Source: Anticarsia gemmatalis
Lineage: Eukaryota > Arthropoda > Insecta > Lepidoptera > Erebidae
Assembly: GCF_050436995.1 (NCBI RefSeq)
Contig: NC_134751.1
Span: 9,796,001-9,860,000, forward strand
Reading direction: 5' to 3'
Length of the DNA stretch: 64,000 nucleotides
How positions within the stretch are numbered: the first letter of the stretch is position 1; each line of letters opens with the position of its first letter. This document shows, piece by piece, positions 26,117 through 40,051 of the stretch. A program made the translations under genes and the position numbers. Under the pieces are notes generated by a model. That model did not search any database. It was given only the letters and a program-made list of their open reading frames with translations, and was not told the origin of the DNA.

Positions 26117-26735
26117 GTCAATTTGTGGTCATGTGAAAATTTCCAAAAAATGGTAAAAAAATCTGGTCATGCAAAACATAATGTCCGTGGAACATCTTAT
26201 ACCAACAGATAATTCAATAAAAATATACTTAACAAATCCCAAATAGACATAAATCCAACGTGTAAAATCGTGTAGCTACAATGTCCAGGTAATCTCGTTA
26301 GCGGGGCGACGCGAGATACGGATTGAGAGCACCCCACTGAATTATTGATGACCAGTACTGCGCTCTGAGCTGATATAGTAATGACTTTGGAATTTTTATG
26401 TGCCACCGACGCGGTTGTTTCATTTAATACAAACTTGTTTGAAATCGTTTCAGTGATGCGATCTGTTGATGTGTACTTATCAATAAAAAATTACAAGTCT
26501 TAATTTAATTTTATAAGTTACCTAGTAAGTAAGGCATACTTTACGGCAGACATAAAAGAAAAAAAAATGTTTTAGTTATTTTGAGACGGGTCGGCGTTGT
26601 CTTAACTCTTTCATGATAACCGAAGATAATAATATACACTAGCAACTTTGGTATTCGTAAACTTGTTTAGCTTCAAGATGGTTGGAATGTCAAGACGTTA
26701 AAGAGCTAGATTTGGCTTTTGCAGACAGTTAGATA
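26117..26735. other. Non-coding DNA beside SINE
   Basis: A GC-elevated patch at about 26280-26400 (GTTAGCGGGGCGACGCGAGA) may be an old repeat, since its CpG density is unlike the neighbours. No element ends were visible and no gene was recognised. Confidence 0.35.
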
Positions 26736-26889
26736 TTAGCCCTCCTTTTTTTTTATTTAGCCTGTTTCTATGTCCCACTGCTGAGCAAAGGCCTCTCCCC
26801 TGAGTTTCCAGTCTCCTCGGTCGATGGTTGCGTCTGGCCATCCATCCAGGAACGCATCCAGGTCATCCCGCCATCTCCGTTTAGCCCTC
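26736..26889. repeat. Candidate 9-bp target duplication TTAGCCCTC
   Basis: The copies are at 26736-26744 and 26881-26889 and immediately bracket the RTE tail. The match is exact. Confidence 0.6.
26745..26880 (-). mobile_element. 5'-truncated RTE-type LINE tail
   Basis: The minus strand encodes, from 26880 downward, RRWRDDLDAFLDGW, then a DR..W..RGEAFAQQWD ending in a stop, then a short A-rich tail (T-run at 26746-26754 on plus). This is the conserved extreme C-terminus of RTE-clade reverse transcriptase proteins. TTAGCCCTC occurs at 26736-26744 and again at 26881-26889, consistent with a 9-bp target duplication around a heavily 5'-truncated insertion. One caution: the inner copy could also be read as RTE coding sequence (RAKRRW). 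Confidence 0.75.
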
Positions 26890-29800
26890 TTATTCATAAA
26901 AATATATTAAGTTATGAAACGCTTATAAAGAGTTTTGTTTCTTTCACTCCTTAGCGAACTGAAAAAGAGAAAGCATAATATTATAGTAGTTTTTAACTAA
27001 ACTAGGTTTATAGTGTGTTTATAAATAAGGTAGGTATATTTGGGAATTCTATCACAGACATGTACTAACATTTTATAATTCCCAATGACTTTACGATGAT
27101 GTTATTATTGTGTGCTCTCTCGTGCGGTTGGAGCGTGTAATGGTTTTTAATTTTTGAACAATGCTTTACCTGTGGCAGTCGTATTCAGTAACGGATGAAA
27201 TCCCTTATGAAATGTTACACAAATGATGGTTATGAGGTGACAAATGTGCGTCACCAGGGAGTATATAATATCGCATACTTTATGGATTCTGTTTAAAAAG
27301 TAATGACGATAAAGGGGTAAAGAGTCCTTGTTTTACCTAAAAAAGTTAAATATATCAAGTTTTTTACTTAATCTACGCAGTGTACTAGAACATATAACTA
27401 AGATCTAAAATAATGTATATTATTATGTTTGTTGATTTTTCACACCCGACACATGCGAGGTAGAAAATAAGTAAACGAATTTCTTTTTTAATACGTTTGG
27501 ATTGACAAGTTGTTTCTTAAACCTTACTCTGCTAAGATCATCTGGGACATAGAAAATATGTTTTATTAAAACAAATTTATGAGCTAAGAAGCCTTATCAC
27601 AGATAGGTACAGTTTTCTAATTTAAGAAGCGCATCGTTCTTACAAAATAGATTTTGAAACTTTTATATGCTTAAGCGGGATGCGGGTTACTTTATCGCAC
27701 TAATAAGAAAGTTTGCGGTTTTTATTCCGTGGTGGTTAAAATCTGTTTTATTCGTGGTTCCAGATATAAAGCAATTAAAAATGAATCACGTTTAATAAGC
27801 GACTAAAAAATAATTCTTCGGAACACAATTATATTCTTATCAAACAGCTAGTTTGTACATTTAACTTTACTTGCCTCTAATATATTATTATCAGCTCGAT
27901 CCTTCTTTGAACCAATTGTATTTATGAGATCCCTACCTATTCAATTACCTAATATCGCATATGAAAAGTCAACCCATCAAGCATATTGGTCAAAGCGCCA
28001 TTAAATATGTTGTCGTTAGGTAGCTATGAAATAACTTCAATAATGTTCTAAAGAAAACTGCCTTCAGTAACATGACCCCAAGTCCCTAGTCGGTTGACTT
28101 TGTAAGGAAAAAATGGCATCATACACGACAGTCCCCCTCAAAATAAACCGACCTGTAAACGACTGCAATATAAGGGGAACTTCAAATGAAGTCGCAACGC
28201 TATTTTAAGTAAAGTGTCTATAAAAACAAGACATTTTCGTGAATTGGCAAGGTGTACAAAATATGCAACGATGTTGCGGTGTAAGTATCAAATTCAGGTT
28301 TATGTGAATTTCTGTTAACTTTGCTGGATTTTTTCAGTATCTTCGGGACATTACTTTCGATGCTTAATATCCACTTTAATGGTGCAAAACGAAAATTGCC
28401 TTTCGGTACTAAAAACTCACACAGAATATACACGGCTTCCAATTGTTTAAATACATGTCATATGCCATAGGTATTAAACATGTATGTGTAGAAAAAATAT
28501 CCCATATTACCAATTGATGGGAAAGCTATAAAATTCAGAGAAACTAAACAAATAAACTATTCCATCAGGATAATAGCTTTACCAGGAATCTAAAAAAATC
28601 ATAAACATGTTACGGCAATTTTTCGTGTCTGAAATTCGATAAATTTTAACGGAATGAAAAATTCAAAACTTTATTTACGACTAATTCAGTATTCTATCAG
28701 TATGGCATACATTGCATGTGCTCGCATATAAATCAGAGATCGGACGAGATCTCGGCCAGCGATTGAATTATTGATGGCAATATGTCGGCCACGAATTGTG
28801 ATGCACCTTTCAAACGTTTAATTTAATTCATACTTTATAGGCTCGACTTGTATGTTTTAAAACGTAACCACATTTGTAAACATAAACAGTTCATAATTCA
28901 TTTCATTTTGAATTATGTTGTGGAATATTTTTTGTGGCTGAGATAGTAACGATCTTTTACCACCTTGTAATCAAATTTATTATAAAGTAGCAATCTGTAA
29001 AAGCTACAGCGAAAATGACTTAAATCGACATTGGATTAGGTGAACAAGCTGGCGCTGCATGGTCAGTGAAAACATTTCCATAACATTTTTATCAAAAATA
29101 ATACACGAACAAACAAAATCCAATTAAAACATCGTAAAAGGATTACGATCACAAAAAACCACACAAATCCTACAACTTAAAACGTTAAAAATTCAACTAT
29201 TGGAATACGAAAAACCGTCACAGCGGATCGGTTGCAAAAGAAAATAGAATGTGGATTGCGATACACGAGTTACAATAACAATCATGGAAACAGATAGACT
29301 AGATGGAACGGGTCGGACGAACCGTTCTGAACTCATGCAAAGGTATCGACCTTCAGATGAACTGATTGAATTGTTCCGACGTTTGTTTTGTTAAAACGTG
29401 GAACATTTTTAAATAAAGTTCGAATACCGTGGTAGAGTACACCCGTTGTTAGTGATACGTTTGCAGAGTGTGATTGGTATTCAGTTAACTTTTATTTTAC
29501 TAAGGTATACGCAGTCTGTTCATTACTTAGCTGTATAAGAGGATTGTTTTAATCAAAAAGTTACAATCGCTTTTATTAAGATAAGAGAATATAAATGAAC
29601 AGCTGTTTTAATACTGGGAATGCATCGTGTTTAAAATCATTATTTATGTACGTATTTTACGTGATAAAATTTATGGTTTCCACTTATTTTTCATGTCCCT
29701 TTGAAATCCAACGAGTAATGTACTAGTTTTCTCTAAATTTTAGAAATGGACTATGCACTCTGTCGTTTTTCACAGTCGCCAAAGTTTCACAATACCGTTT

Positions 29801-32364
29801 TACGAGTTGCGCGGGACAGTAAGCAGCTGACACCTTTTACTACCGAATGAGCGTGAAAAAACTTTAAATTGAGTTCAGAATCCCGACAAAATAGTAAATG
29901 GACACAAACGTTTGAATGAATTATTCTAGAAACATTTATAGACATTTTGCTTCAAGGCCTATTCTTCCTTCAGATAAATATATTAGAGGAGAAACTTTAA
30001 AGCTTTGATATTTTTTTAATACATTGCTCATTAACTACGATCATTTCATGGATAAAATTATTTTTAGACAATAAAGGCTCTTTGAACTACAAAAACATAA
30101 AAGATTTGTTGTAAAACACGTTAAAGACAGTTTTCGAACATTACAATTTAACAGAGTTCAATAACCTTTCTGAGAAAAAGATTCCAGAAATATTTCTTGT
30201 AAAACAATCAACAACGAAAGTACCGATAGAAAACTTAGACGAGATAACAATATAGATTAAGGAAATAGTAGAAAGTTGCAATACTTTGCGATGAAATGGC
30301 TTGTTGAAAAAACTGCCGTTTCGTTGTCATGGGTATTAAAAAAAAAGAATTTTGTTTGTTTACTTTGAAAGCGCTTTAGGTAATTATAATCTTAAAATCT
30401 AGACTGTTATCTGAGAAATCTGGTGTGTTAATAGCCTATTAATAATGTCGTCATGGGTCATAGATCAACACACTGCCATTACTTATGTAAGTCCTCGTAA
30501 TATTGGTACATTAATGTTGTATATTGCCCTAAGCTAAACTGCTTAGGCTAATAATTTATTATTACGGCGCTCATTACGGTGTAATGATACTAAAATCTGT
30601 CGTATACTGACGATGTGATATTACTTATGTCATATATAAGTTCAATAAGTGTTTGATACTAATATTTTATGTTCTGGTAGAAGAATTTAAGCAACAGTGT
30701 TTGAGCTAAATCATAATTTTATGAAAAAATAATTGTAAGTGATTTGAATGCCTGAACTTTAACAGTACTAGGCTTTTTTATATCGTATTACAAGTCACTG
30801 ATAAAGCGTACACTGTCGGTGTTACATAAGCAACGTAACAAAAAATATCCTTCGGTGTTAGAAACGTACTTTTAATTCTTATGTCAAAAATCTTTATCAT
30901 AGCACTAAAAGCTTTTAAACTTCCTTATATGTAATCTAAATATTACTGTTAAATGTAGGCAAATATCCGACAATAACAAACATCTGTGACACTAGATTAG
31001 CTAGTAACCACACGATACAAGAACCGTATTACAAATCAACCACAATCCCGATGACCTGAATGGCTGGGAACGTGGCTCCGTAATTTCATTTTCGCCGCTA
31101 GACTGTCGCCCTAATAACATTATCAAGTATGTTCCTACAAGGACTTTCGCAATAATACGAAATGGCGAAAATAACTTTTTACATATACGAGAAACGCCAA
31201 GAGATAATCGCGTGTTCAACATTATGTTATTCCACTCATAAACTTGTAACGTTATAAAGAACCAAAAGAAATAAATATCGAAATATGAAAAAGTGCTTAC
31301 ATCATTCTTGGATTTGTGGACAATTTTCCTCTTGCGAAATCGAATGAAATTGTACTGTGTGTAGCAATGTAATATCTCCTTTTTTATTCAAAGATCTCTG
31401 TAATATGTGTATTAAAGGTAGACTTATTTATTATGGGTATTTTGCCAATCGACTTTTGGAGTAACAGGATTAGGATTAATAATATACTGTTGGCTTGTTG
31501 TCGGAAATTAGCTGAAGTAAACATTTTTTTATTTATTTACTCAGTAGTATTAGGTTTAATTAATGGCATCCTTTGTTAAGCTACAACACAGTTATAATTT
31601 ATATTTATTCATAGTATTTGATTCAATTCCCTGCTTTACTTTGCTTGAACTTCCTATTAACTAACTATTCTACGTAAAAAATAAATGAATACATAATTAC
31701 AAAACTAGCTTACTACATATTATGTGTTGATTGAACTTGAACACTTTTAATAGTTATATTATTTTTATTCCTGCGTTGTAAGGGCTTGTAAGGGCTACTC
31801 AGAATTTTCTTACATAGATTGCAATAATACTTGGCTGCACTCTAAAGACCCAAAATATGCACGTTATACAAGATTTGCAAGATCTAGTTTAACCTAAACA
31901 CAGTTATTGCGAAGTAATATCTTGTACTCCCATTATACCGTTATCTTCACGAGAACTATAACATTCGTATCCTATTCCATTCATTCTCTTACCTTTGAGT
32001 ATGCTGTAGATCGTTTAATTTCCACGAATTGAAATTCCACTTAATTGCGTCGCATATTACTGCATCATAGTTATACATTAATCCTTTACTGTTAACATAG
32101 AAAATATATTACAATAAGATATCTGTTCGATTTTTGATGTTCGCTCCGAAAACGACTCTATAATTTCAAATAATTATGCCTATCTCGTTTACCAAGTTTA
32201 AAGTGTTAAATACCTGTATAAAGTGTTTTAATCTTAATCATAAAACATCACCAAGTTTGACCTATTTCTCAACCAAAACAAGTACTCCGATCTCCTAATT
32301 ACAACTCGCAAAATTTCAAACTTACAAAATATAACCAAAACCAAACGCTAATTGCTTAAAATCA
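26890..32364. other. Non-coding DNA, no gene recognised
   Basis: Short chance frames only. A patch at 28685-28810 is GC-elevated and contains GATTGAATTATTGATGG, a possible regulatory element. A perfect 10-bp tandem pair TTGTAAGGGC lies at 31776-31795. A hairpin CCTAAGC/GCTTAGG lies near 30528-30547. Nothing else could be supported. Confidence 0.4.
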
Positions 32365-32610
32365 TTAACGCTCCTCACCAATCTCGATCGAACAGCCAAG
32401 ATAATCAAGATGATTAAAAATCAATTAATTAAGACTTCCTTGATCGAACAGAATTAAGAATGGCAACAGATTGTACGCGATCAACGCAAGTTAAGAGGCA
32501 ATTAAGCAAAACTTTCGCCCAATCGATCCCAAGTATCGAGTGAAGGTTATTAATTAATTATTTTGGAGTCCTCCCCAATTTCGATGACGTAATAGTTCGA
32601 TGTCTAATAA
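32365..32610. promoter_or_regulatory. Putative enhancer, dense TAATTAAT/ATTA motifs
   Basis: GATTAAAAATCAATTAATTA starts near 32412 and TTATTAATTAATTATT near 32547, with several GATCGA and TCGATC elements between. The local texture (CG-containing words mixed with homeodomain cores) differs from plain AT-rich DNA. Function is inferred from motif density alone. Confidence 0.25.
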
Positions 32611-32992
32611 ATGGGTTTGGAGATTAATACCTGTTTTATCTTTTATGAGAGTAATAACCTGATGTTGGTAATTTTGATTAGATTATATTGGTTATTATCG
32701 CCAACGATATCTCGGAAGGTAAGATTTAATATGGAGATGTGTAATACATATCTAATAATTTATTCTGTGATTCCAAGAATGTTTACTCTGCCTATGTTGT
32801 ACGATAAAATAGTATCAAAATACAAATTCGTATTTGATGTCTCATTTCGTACCAGAAAAGTTAATTATCTAGATTAAATAAATATAAATAATAGTACGCT
32901 TTAATTGTACTTATTGTAGTTTGTATCACGGCCTACGTTTTGTATTTTGTATTAAAGAAATATAAGAAGTTGTTAAGATAGTTGTAAGGAAG

Positions 32993-33012
32993 ATAAATAA
33001 ATAAATAAATAA
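32993..33012. repeat. (AAAT)5 microsatellite
   Basis: A perfect run of ATAA units. It could be the tail of a decayed retrotransposon, but no body was recognised upstream. Confidence 0.8.
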
Positions 33013-33229
33013 GCTTTATCAACGGAAATTGCCTTACCTACTACCCATTTTGAAAAAGGCACATTCCACATGTTTTTGTAATGTTACCAAACTTACCTTT
33101 GTACCTTTTCCAAACTGCAGATTGATTACTTCACGTTCTTTATTAAAAAAGCTGGATTTCATTTAGTTGTGACTTAAAATCATATTTTCATATTGTATTA
33201 ATTCAACACTCTAATTGCCTACAACAAAA

Positions 33230-33370
33230 CAGGTGTACCTTTTCTAACAGGTCAATTATACACCGGCAGTTATCACTTTGCATTACAGTGGCACCGGCTG
33301 ATTACAATTTTAATCAGAGCCGACGAGTACCGCTAATGACATAAATGAAACAGCGTTGAACTAATAAACA
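33230..33370. promoter_or_regulatory. Putative enhancer with inverted homeodomain sites
   Basis: CTGATTA at 33298-33304 faces TAATCAG at 33311-33317 across 6 bp. The arrangement is an inverted pair of TAATC(A/C)-type homeodomain sites. CACCGGC elements lie on both sides of a 40-bp interval (33262 and 33292). This is only motif-level support. Confidence 0.27.
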
Positions 33371-34334
33371 TGCCTAACGCTTTCATATTTTACGGATTAT
33401 ACGTTTTGATGTGAGATGGGGAAATGCTGCGTTACCGAGGTAAAGGTAAGAATAATTTTAATGAAAAGTAAGACTAAGACTTAAAAACGATGAAGTTAAT
33501 AGGTACATTGATTCCTTGAATATATCGTAGTGTTATGAGTTGCAGAAAAACGTAATATTTTTTTAGTTGTGTTGGTATAATAAAAATAATCTTGACAGTT
33601 TTATAAAGACTCTTATACTTATACAACTTGGAAGCAATTATACTAAAATCATCGTAGCCTTAACGATATTTTGTCGCTGTTACAAGTCCTAAAAAGTTAG
33701 TTAATTGAAAAAGGTCTACAAACGGCCACTAAAAAGCCTACCAGACCATATCGTTCCAGTAAAACTCCCTAAAAGAATCTCTCTTAATGAGAACACGTAC
33801 CATAATACCCTCTAACATAACATTATAACCACAGATAAAGTTAATACAGAAGGTAAGACTTTCACACACGCATACGAGGTGTACGAGGTGTAGTACTCTA
33901 CAGCCCTATTACAGTTACGAGTAAAATGTTTAATTAGTGTTTATTATATCATAATACCGAAAACATAGCCTTAGGACAGTACGATATGACATTTTAAGAA
34001 CAAAATAAAATTAGAAATGAGCGACTCTCTTGCACTAAAACGCGTCCGCAGTAAGAGAGAGTCAGTCAGTATTCTAACCCGAGGCAATACACCAATGACT
34101 TTTCGAAGTTATATTAAGGATAAAAAAATAATTCTGTTTTGTTTCTAGATATCTATACTGCTGATTTAGAAGGTAAAGCGAAATCGTTCAACGAACACAC
34201 ACATTTTCTTTTAGAAGATTGGTAAGGTATCTGTAACAATTTATTTTGTGGAATGATGTAGTAAGAACTCGTATGAACATATACGACACGACGTCTATGA
34301 ACGTTGGAACATAAATGGTGTTCAGAGTCGACTA

Positions 34335-34480
34335 ATTAAGTACTTTAGCTCCTTTGATCCCAGTCTCGAGTTTTTTAATCGAATCTCTTAATCAGAGGCT
34401 TAATTGGTTTATCTGGATTAGCGTTTGATTAACCGGTGTTTCGTCACGCTGCTTAGGCAATCTGTTATGAGACGGTTTTC
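34335..34480. promoter_or_regulatory. Putative enhancer rich in TTAATC/TAATTG/GGATTA
   Basis: Within about 60 bp are TTAATC, TTAATTGG (about 34400), GGATTAG (34415-34421) and GATTAACCGG (about 34427-34436). Such density of varied homeodomain cores with GC-containing spacers is unusual here. A short perfect GACTCTCTT/AAGAGAGAGTC inverted repeat lies upstream at about 34022-34063. Confidence 0.25.
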
Positions 34481-37400
34481 AGTTGTAAATTGACCGTATT
34501 TTCATTTAAAGGTCTAGTATTGTATAAAGTAATAAAAATTTAAACTAAGAGAAACGAATGTACCTATTATTGAAAATTTAATTTCGTCACGATAAATAAA
34601 ATACAAGAAATGGTACTAGGATTACGATTTTGATATATAACCATGTGCTCTCATTAATACATAAACAGTTGGAAAAGACAGTAATATTAAATGCAAAAGC
34701 TTTAATTTACATCTACAATTAAAAATGATTCACAGATATGAATGTAACCGACTGGAACACTTATCAATGAAAAATAACCGAAGTTTTACAGCTCAGTATA
34801 AATCATTGCAGCAGTATTGGGTACTATCCCATACATCAAATTCACGAGCCAGTGTTACTGCTTCCAACGGCTCGATACAATAGACAACGTATTTTGACTT
34901 ACAGCCTGCGTTTCATACGTCACTGTGAAAAATGTTCTTTATCCGGGATAATCTATCAAAAAATTACAAAACAACGTTGTAACGGTCTAAAATTCTAAAA
35001 ATACGTCAATCATTTGCACATACTTACAATATTTTGATTCGTACCATGAGAACCAAATCAGGATCAAGGATAATTCCTTACAAAATTCCCTTGCCTTGTG
35101 CACATACATTTTGTCGTTCAGGAACAACAATAAAAATAAGGTAAAATGCGTGTTCGCGTTAATTCCCGTATTCTATTATACCTTAAACATGCAACGCGAG
35201 AGTTTAAAACTTATGATTAAAAACTATCACCGATGATGTAATGATCTAAATCTTAACACCTTGTGAACTATACTTTCTTTATAGTCCTTTAGTTAGGGAG
35301 ATTATGAGCAGGAAACAAACAAAGCATTGGCGAAAAGACCGGTGGGATCAGCAGTTCCGTATTTTTCCCCCTGGACTAACGAAATGAAAAATGTTATTTA
35401 CTTGTGATATACAGCATCGGAGTCCCTTCACTTAAATTTAATGGGCTTGTGGTTAACGCGGACGTACAGAAATATTTCACGCAGTGTGAGGATTCAGTGG
35501 ACTCTGTTATAGGGAGAGTAATCTAGTATTGTGTTGTTGCAGGAAAAATGTACACGAACATAATATGCATGTGTTCATGGAAATTAAATTCCGAATCATA
35601 ATTATATAACTAGTATCCTAAATGGCTATTTAATTTTTATGATATAGAACGGTTATATTATTAGATATTATTCGACTTTAAAGCTGCTAGAATATATAGT
35701 TGATGACATAAAAAAAAAACAATTTAACCGTGCAAAGCTTGTGATGCTTCAATTTCTTCTTTGAAGAGTCAATCAGATATGCCAGGTTGACGGAAAAGTA
35801 AGAATTTCAAGTTATCAAATTATTGTTTGAATGAATGAAAAACTAAAAGCATTAAAAGCTATCAATCAATTATTCAATAATGTTTTGGATAATTGAATTA
35901 ACAAAGCTTGTGTAATATTGCACAATACTTGTGAGTCGTAAAGCTTAACCCCCCTTAAAACCATCATATCAACACAGCCATTAGCCGTGTGTTCCCAAAT
36001 AGTGATTATGAAATTGTATGGCCATTCCATTTCGTATATTGATTACTCAGTCGCGATGTTTAGGGCGTATTCTAATGGCAGTGGCGTGTTGTTACAATGT
36101 TTTTTTAGCTTTTTAAACTGTCTTCCTTATTACACGTAGGTATTTATATTTAAGGGTATTGTTTTTGATACTTTAATGAAATGAAAAAGAATAGAATGTG
36201 TTTTGTTTATGTGGGTTGATAGTAGTTTTAAGTCCAGCGTTTTTGTTAGAGATTCTCTTAGCTTTATCACATAAAGTCGAACTCGATTGCTGCCAATCAA
36301 GACAGCGGTCGCTTAACCTAGTAAAAGCAGAGCCATGTATAGTCAAAGCCATGCTTGTAGATGTTTGTATAAATATGATCTCTAGGGCTGCTTGAAAATC
36401 TCAAAGACGAAAAAAGTTATTGCTTGTTTATTTTGTGTTTATAAACAATTTAGGTTTATGATATAAATGTTAACTATTATTATTATTTTTCTCTTAATTA
36501 CTCCTGGAATGAAATATTTGTATTATTACATTTCGATAAACACTCCGTTTTTGTGAATCCGCCATATTTTCTTACCCATTATAAACGATAACACTTTCAT
36601 AAACACTTTACAATCTCTAATATGCATACAAACAGCGTATACACAGCAGTATTCATTACTTATTTTAACTATTTACTTCCAAGTAAACCCGGAGCCCCTT
36701 GCAAATGAAATTCTACCTGTCAAGACACCTACATACACAAACAGAAGCGTGTTTCGGTACTAGCCTTTAAACGGCGTTAGTTGAGCAGAGTTAGTATAAA
36801 ATGCACAGCGAGAAGCGGTTGTCGGTGATACGTATTCCGTAGTTCGTGCATCTTCTAAATAAACTAATAGCCGGGTAAGACCGACTGCGCTGGATTTCTA
36901 CTGGGTCAGTAATTTAGTTCGTAGAGTAACTCGTACTAAAGCATTTTGCTGTTGCCTTTTGTTGCATTCCGGCAATTGATTCTTGCTTTTTATTTTTATG
37001 TAATCAGTAGATACTGATTTTAATGAAACATTAAAGGGTAAAGTACCGTTCACAGGTATATATCATACATTTATACGTAAAGATAGTAATCCCACAGTTA
37101 TAAAAAAATATCTATCAAAACGGAAATAATATATCAAATATCATCAAACTGAAGCGAAAAATATTCACTGCCAGATAGCAAATAATGAAACATGAAATTG
37201 CGGATCAAATAAAAATAGTACGTAGAAATATTTCATAAGTCTCTACCCACGCAAAAGAGCAAATCGTCACACAGTATATTATTAGTGTTACCACGGACAT
37301 GTTATTACCACACGTCGATATCGTCGTAGCAATTTACACCTACACAAAATAATATTTTAAAACATCCGTACTAAATACGAGGCTTAATATTGATCTGAAC

Positions 37401-39385
37401 ACATTACATTTATTGCTACAAGCGATAGCTTGCTAACAAACAAACAAATGTCACTTTTTTAATCAAGTAAATTGAACGGAGCAATTTGTGTGGAGTCAGA
37501 TGTAGGCATGTTTATGTTTTACACATTATAACTAGCGGTATATTTTGATAGGTTTCGGGTAGTTCAAAACACTTACTAGTAGAGTACTCTCTTGATTAAT
37601 AAATAACTTAATTGCATTGATAAAGATAGTATAATACTTATGTTACTGTAATAGTTTTTGCAAATGTAATTATATAAGCTATTTGTGGGTGGTAGGTATA
37701 GGTTTAAAAGATGTATTTTTCAGGAGTATGAGCCCATGTATTCATGACAAGTACGAAAGCAAATCGGTTGAGTTTTCGTTGGATGTTGTTGTATAAAATA
37801 TAATTATGGTATTTATTGCACCAAGCATGTGAAATATACTGCACTAGGTTGGTATTGAAGGGAATGAAATAGTGTTACTAAAAACTACTGTTTTCAGAAA
37901 GATCATTGCTATCCGTTAAGCTTAAGTCACATCGTTATGAAGTTTTATTCTTCTTTCATATGGAAATCCCACAAAATATACCTTCTCTAAGCCATAGAGC
38001 GGCAATACTATGAAAATTAATATCAGTTTCAAACATCACTACGCAAACGAACCACAAAAAATCACCCGCGTTGGTCTGAAACTGCCTTTTTTGGGTAACC
38101 TGTATTTTTCAAATCCTGTGCCCATTTTTTACCTTTCATTTACAAAAGCACCGCGAATGGTACACGGTGTTGGTTTTCGAGGTTTCATTTGTAAACTGGC
38201 CTTGAATAGGCTACGCCATAGCTTATCATTTTTATAACAATAATGTTTTTGTTTTGAAATAAATAAAGTTACGATAGAAAATGTTGCCACACTGACATGC
38301 CAAGTTTATAGTTTGATAAAATTACGTACGATAGATTAAGTTGGTGTAGCGCTCATGACTCATTCGTAGTTCAATAGGCTTTTTATTTCAATTTGGTATA
38401 ATTTTGTTCATACATGTTTACAAACATTACCTAAAATAAAAACATTTCCAAACATTGTGATCAATCTTACTAATGTTAATTAAAGTTTTAAAACAGCAGT
38501 GTAGAAGCACCGTATCGATAAAAAAGTTTTACAACATATCTTTGAAAATATTTTCTCTGAGTTTCATTCCGTTAACAGTGTCTTCTTCGCTAATTAGACG
38601 CATCGTTTGTAGTGTTAGCTCACTTCAACTGTGCTTACTTGTGTTACGGCAAACATGCAAGCGTTAGTTACACTTGCATTTGCAGTTGTTATGTTGGCTT
38701 AGTAGTATGTTATTTGTTGAAAAACTTTATAAGTTCCTGAACATTGGGCAAATGAATATTACTGTGATTTTTAATTTGGTTTAATACTCCATAAGAATAT
38801 TATATCCGTTACAAATTTTGATTATATAATAATAATCATATTATTGTACTCTATTATAATACTGTTTGTTAATTTGCTTGTTTTCTTGGAAAAGGTATAT
38901 CAAACATTTATTACCAACCAAATATTAAGCAACGTTTTGTTTAAGGCTTGTTAAGTACGCCTGTTTCCGTTATTCCAGACTCGTTGCTATAGTTCTGCTT
39001 CTGAGAATATTCCGGCAGAAATCAGAAAAGCCGATAATATTTTGTCTGAACTGGAAATCTAATCCGACCTCGTGAAAGACTAACGTGCAGACCACAGTAG
39101 CAGAAGGGTATTAATTAAAACATTTCGTCATTTTTAGGTTCAGTTTCCGTTCGATGCCGAAAATTTCCCCACGACGAACTCTATTAAAATTGCGAAAATA
39201 CGCGCTGAAAATCGACCGACAAGAACATCCAACGAGACTTTTGCCTTCATAAAAGTTTGTATTTTTTATAATATCTGCATGAAATGAGTACGTTAATATT
39301 GGTTAATTCATTACTAAACAAACTTAACCAAAACTTATTAAAACATTTATTTACAAGACATTTTTTTCCAATGGGATGAAAGACA
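34481..39385. other. Non-coding DNA, no gene recognised
   Basis: A TATA-like TATAAAAT at 36795-36802 sits in a GC-elevated stretch (36690-36900) and could be a core promoter, but no initiator, coding frame or splice-supported exon backs it. Patches at 35990-36110 and 38970-39240 are less AT-rich than average. No element ends were found. Confidence 0.35.
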
Positions 39386-39671
39386 CTACAAACTACAAAC
39401 TACATTACTTTTGCTTCATTCCTATTAAAATATTTTTGTAAATCTAAAAACAAGCAACGTATTTTATTTAAGTAACTCACCGAGTAATATATTTATAAAA
39501 TCACGCATTTTCCTAACTAGTTTAGGCAAACACCGATGAACTAGAAATTACTACAAACAACATTTCTTTTGCTTCATTCTCATTTAAATATTTCTGATCT
39601 AAAAAAGGGCAACGCAATAATATTTACGCAATTGAAGTAACTCATCAAGTAAAATAAATGTTTATATAAGA
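39386..39671. repeat. Diverged local duplication (about 115 bp, two copies)
   Basis: Copy 1 is about 39386-39500 and copy 2 about 39549-39671. Shared blocks in order are ACTACAAAC, CTTTTGCTTCATTC, TTTAAATATTT/TTAAAATATTT, GATCTAAAAA, GCAACG, AAGTAACTCA and AGTAA, followed by ATTTATA-type ends. Similarity is interrupted by small indels, so the duplication is old. Function is unknown. Confidence 0.7.
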
Positions 39672-39973
39672 TACCCGTACAGAGTAAATAAATCATATTA
39701 ACTCATTTACATTAGACGAGAACGCACGCCCTAGATTACTAACGAAGTCCATAAAACGAGTGCGAGTCTCATTCACAGTTCTATTATAAATTATTGAATG
39801 CCGCCTTCAGTTGAATCAGTCTTTCATTGGATGGTTAATTGTTTTCATTTAATTCATTCGTGCTGGTTATGAGGTCATACTTGTAAGCTTGTGGGGCTCG
39901 ACTTTTTTACGGCGAGTTTTTATACAGTAGATTTTAATCCTAAAATATGAAACATTTTTTTTAGGATGTTGAA

Positions 39974-40022
39974 TACATACTGCCTACGCCTGTTATACTC
40001 GAAGGTGTAGGCAGAAGTGTAC
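39974..40022 (+). repeat. Copy of a recurrent moth repeat tail (ACGCCT..CTCGAAGG)
   Basis: The core CTCGAAGGTGTAGGCAGA and the upstream ACGCCT match, inverted, the segment at 48805-48872. I recognise this sequence type as a common interspersed repeat in moth genomes. It abuts the LINE fragment that follows and may be its upstream neighbour element. Confidence 0.6.
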
Positions 40023-40051
40023 GTAACCTACCTGTAACATTTTATTCTCAT

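Noticed and set aside
36795..36870. Core promoter from TATAAAAT
   Set aside because: The surrounding GC rise is suggestive, but no initiator match, frame or splice-supported exon was found, so it was left as a note and not a feature.
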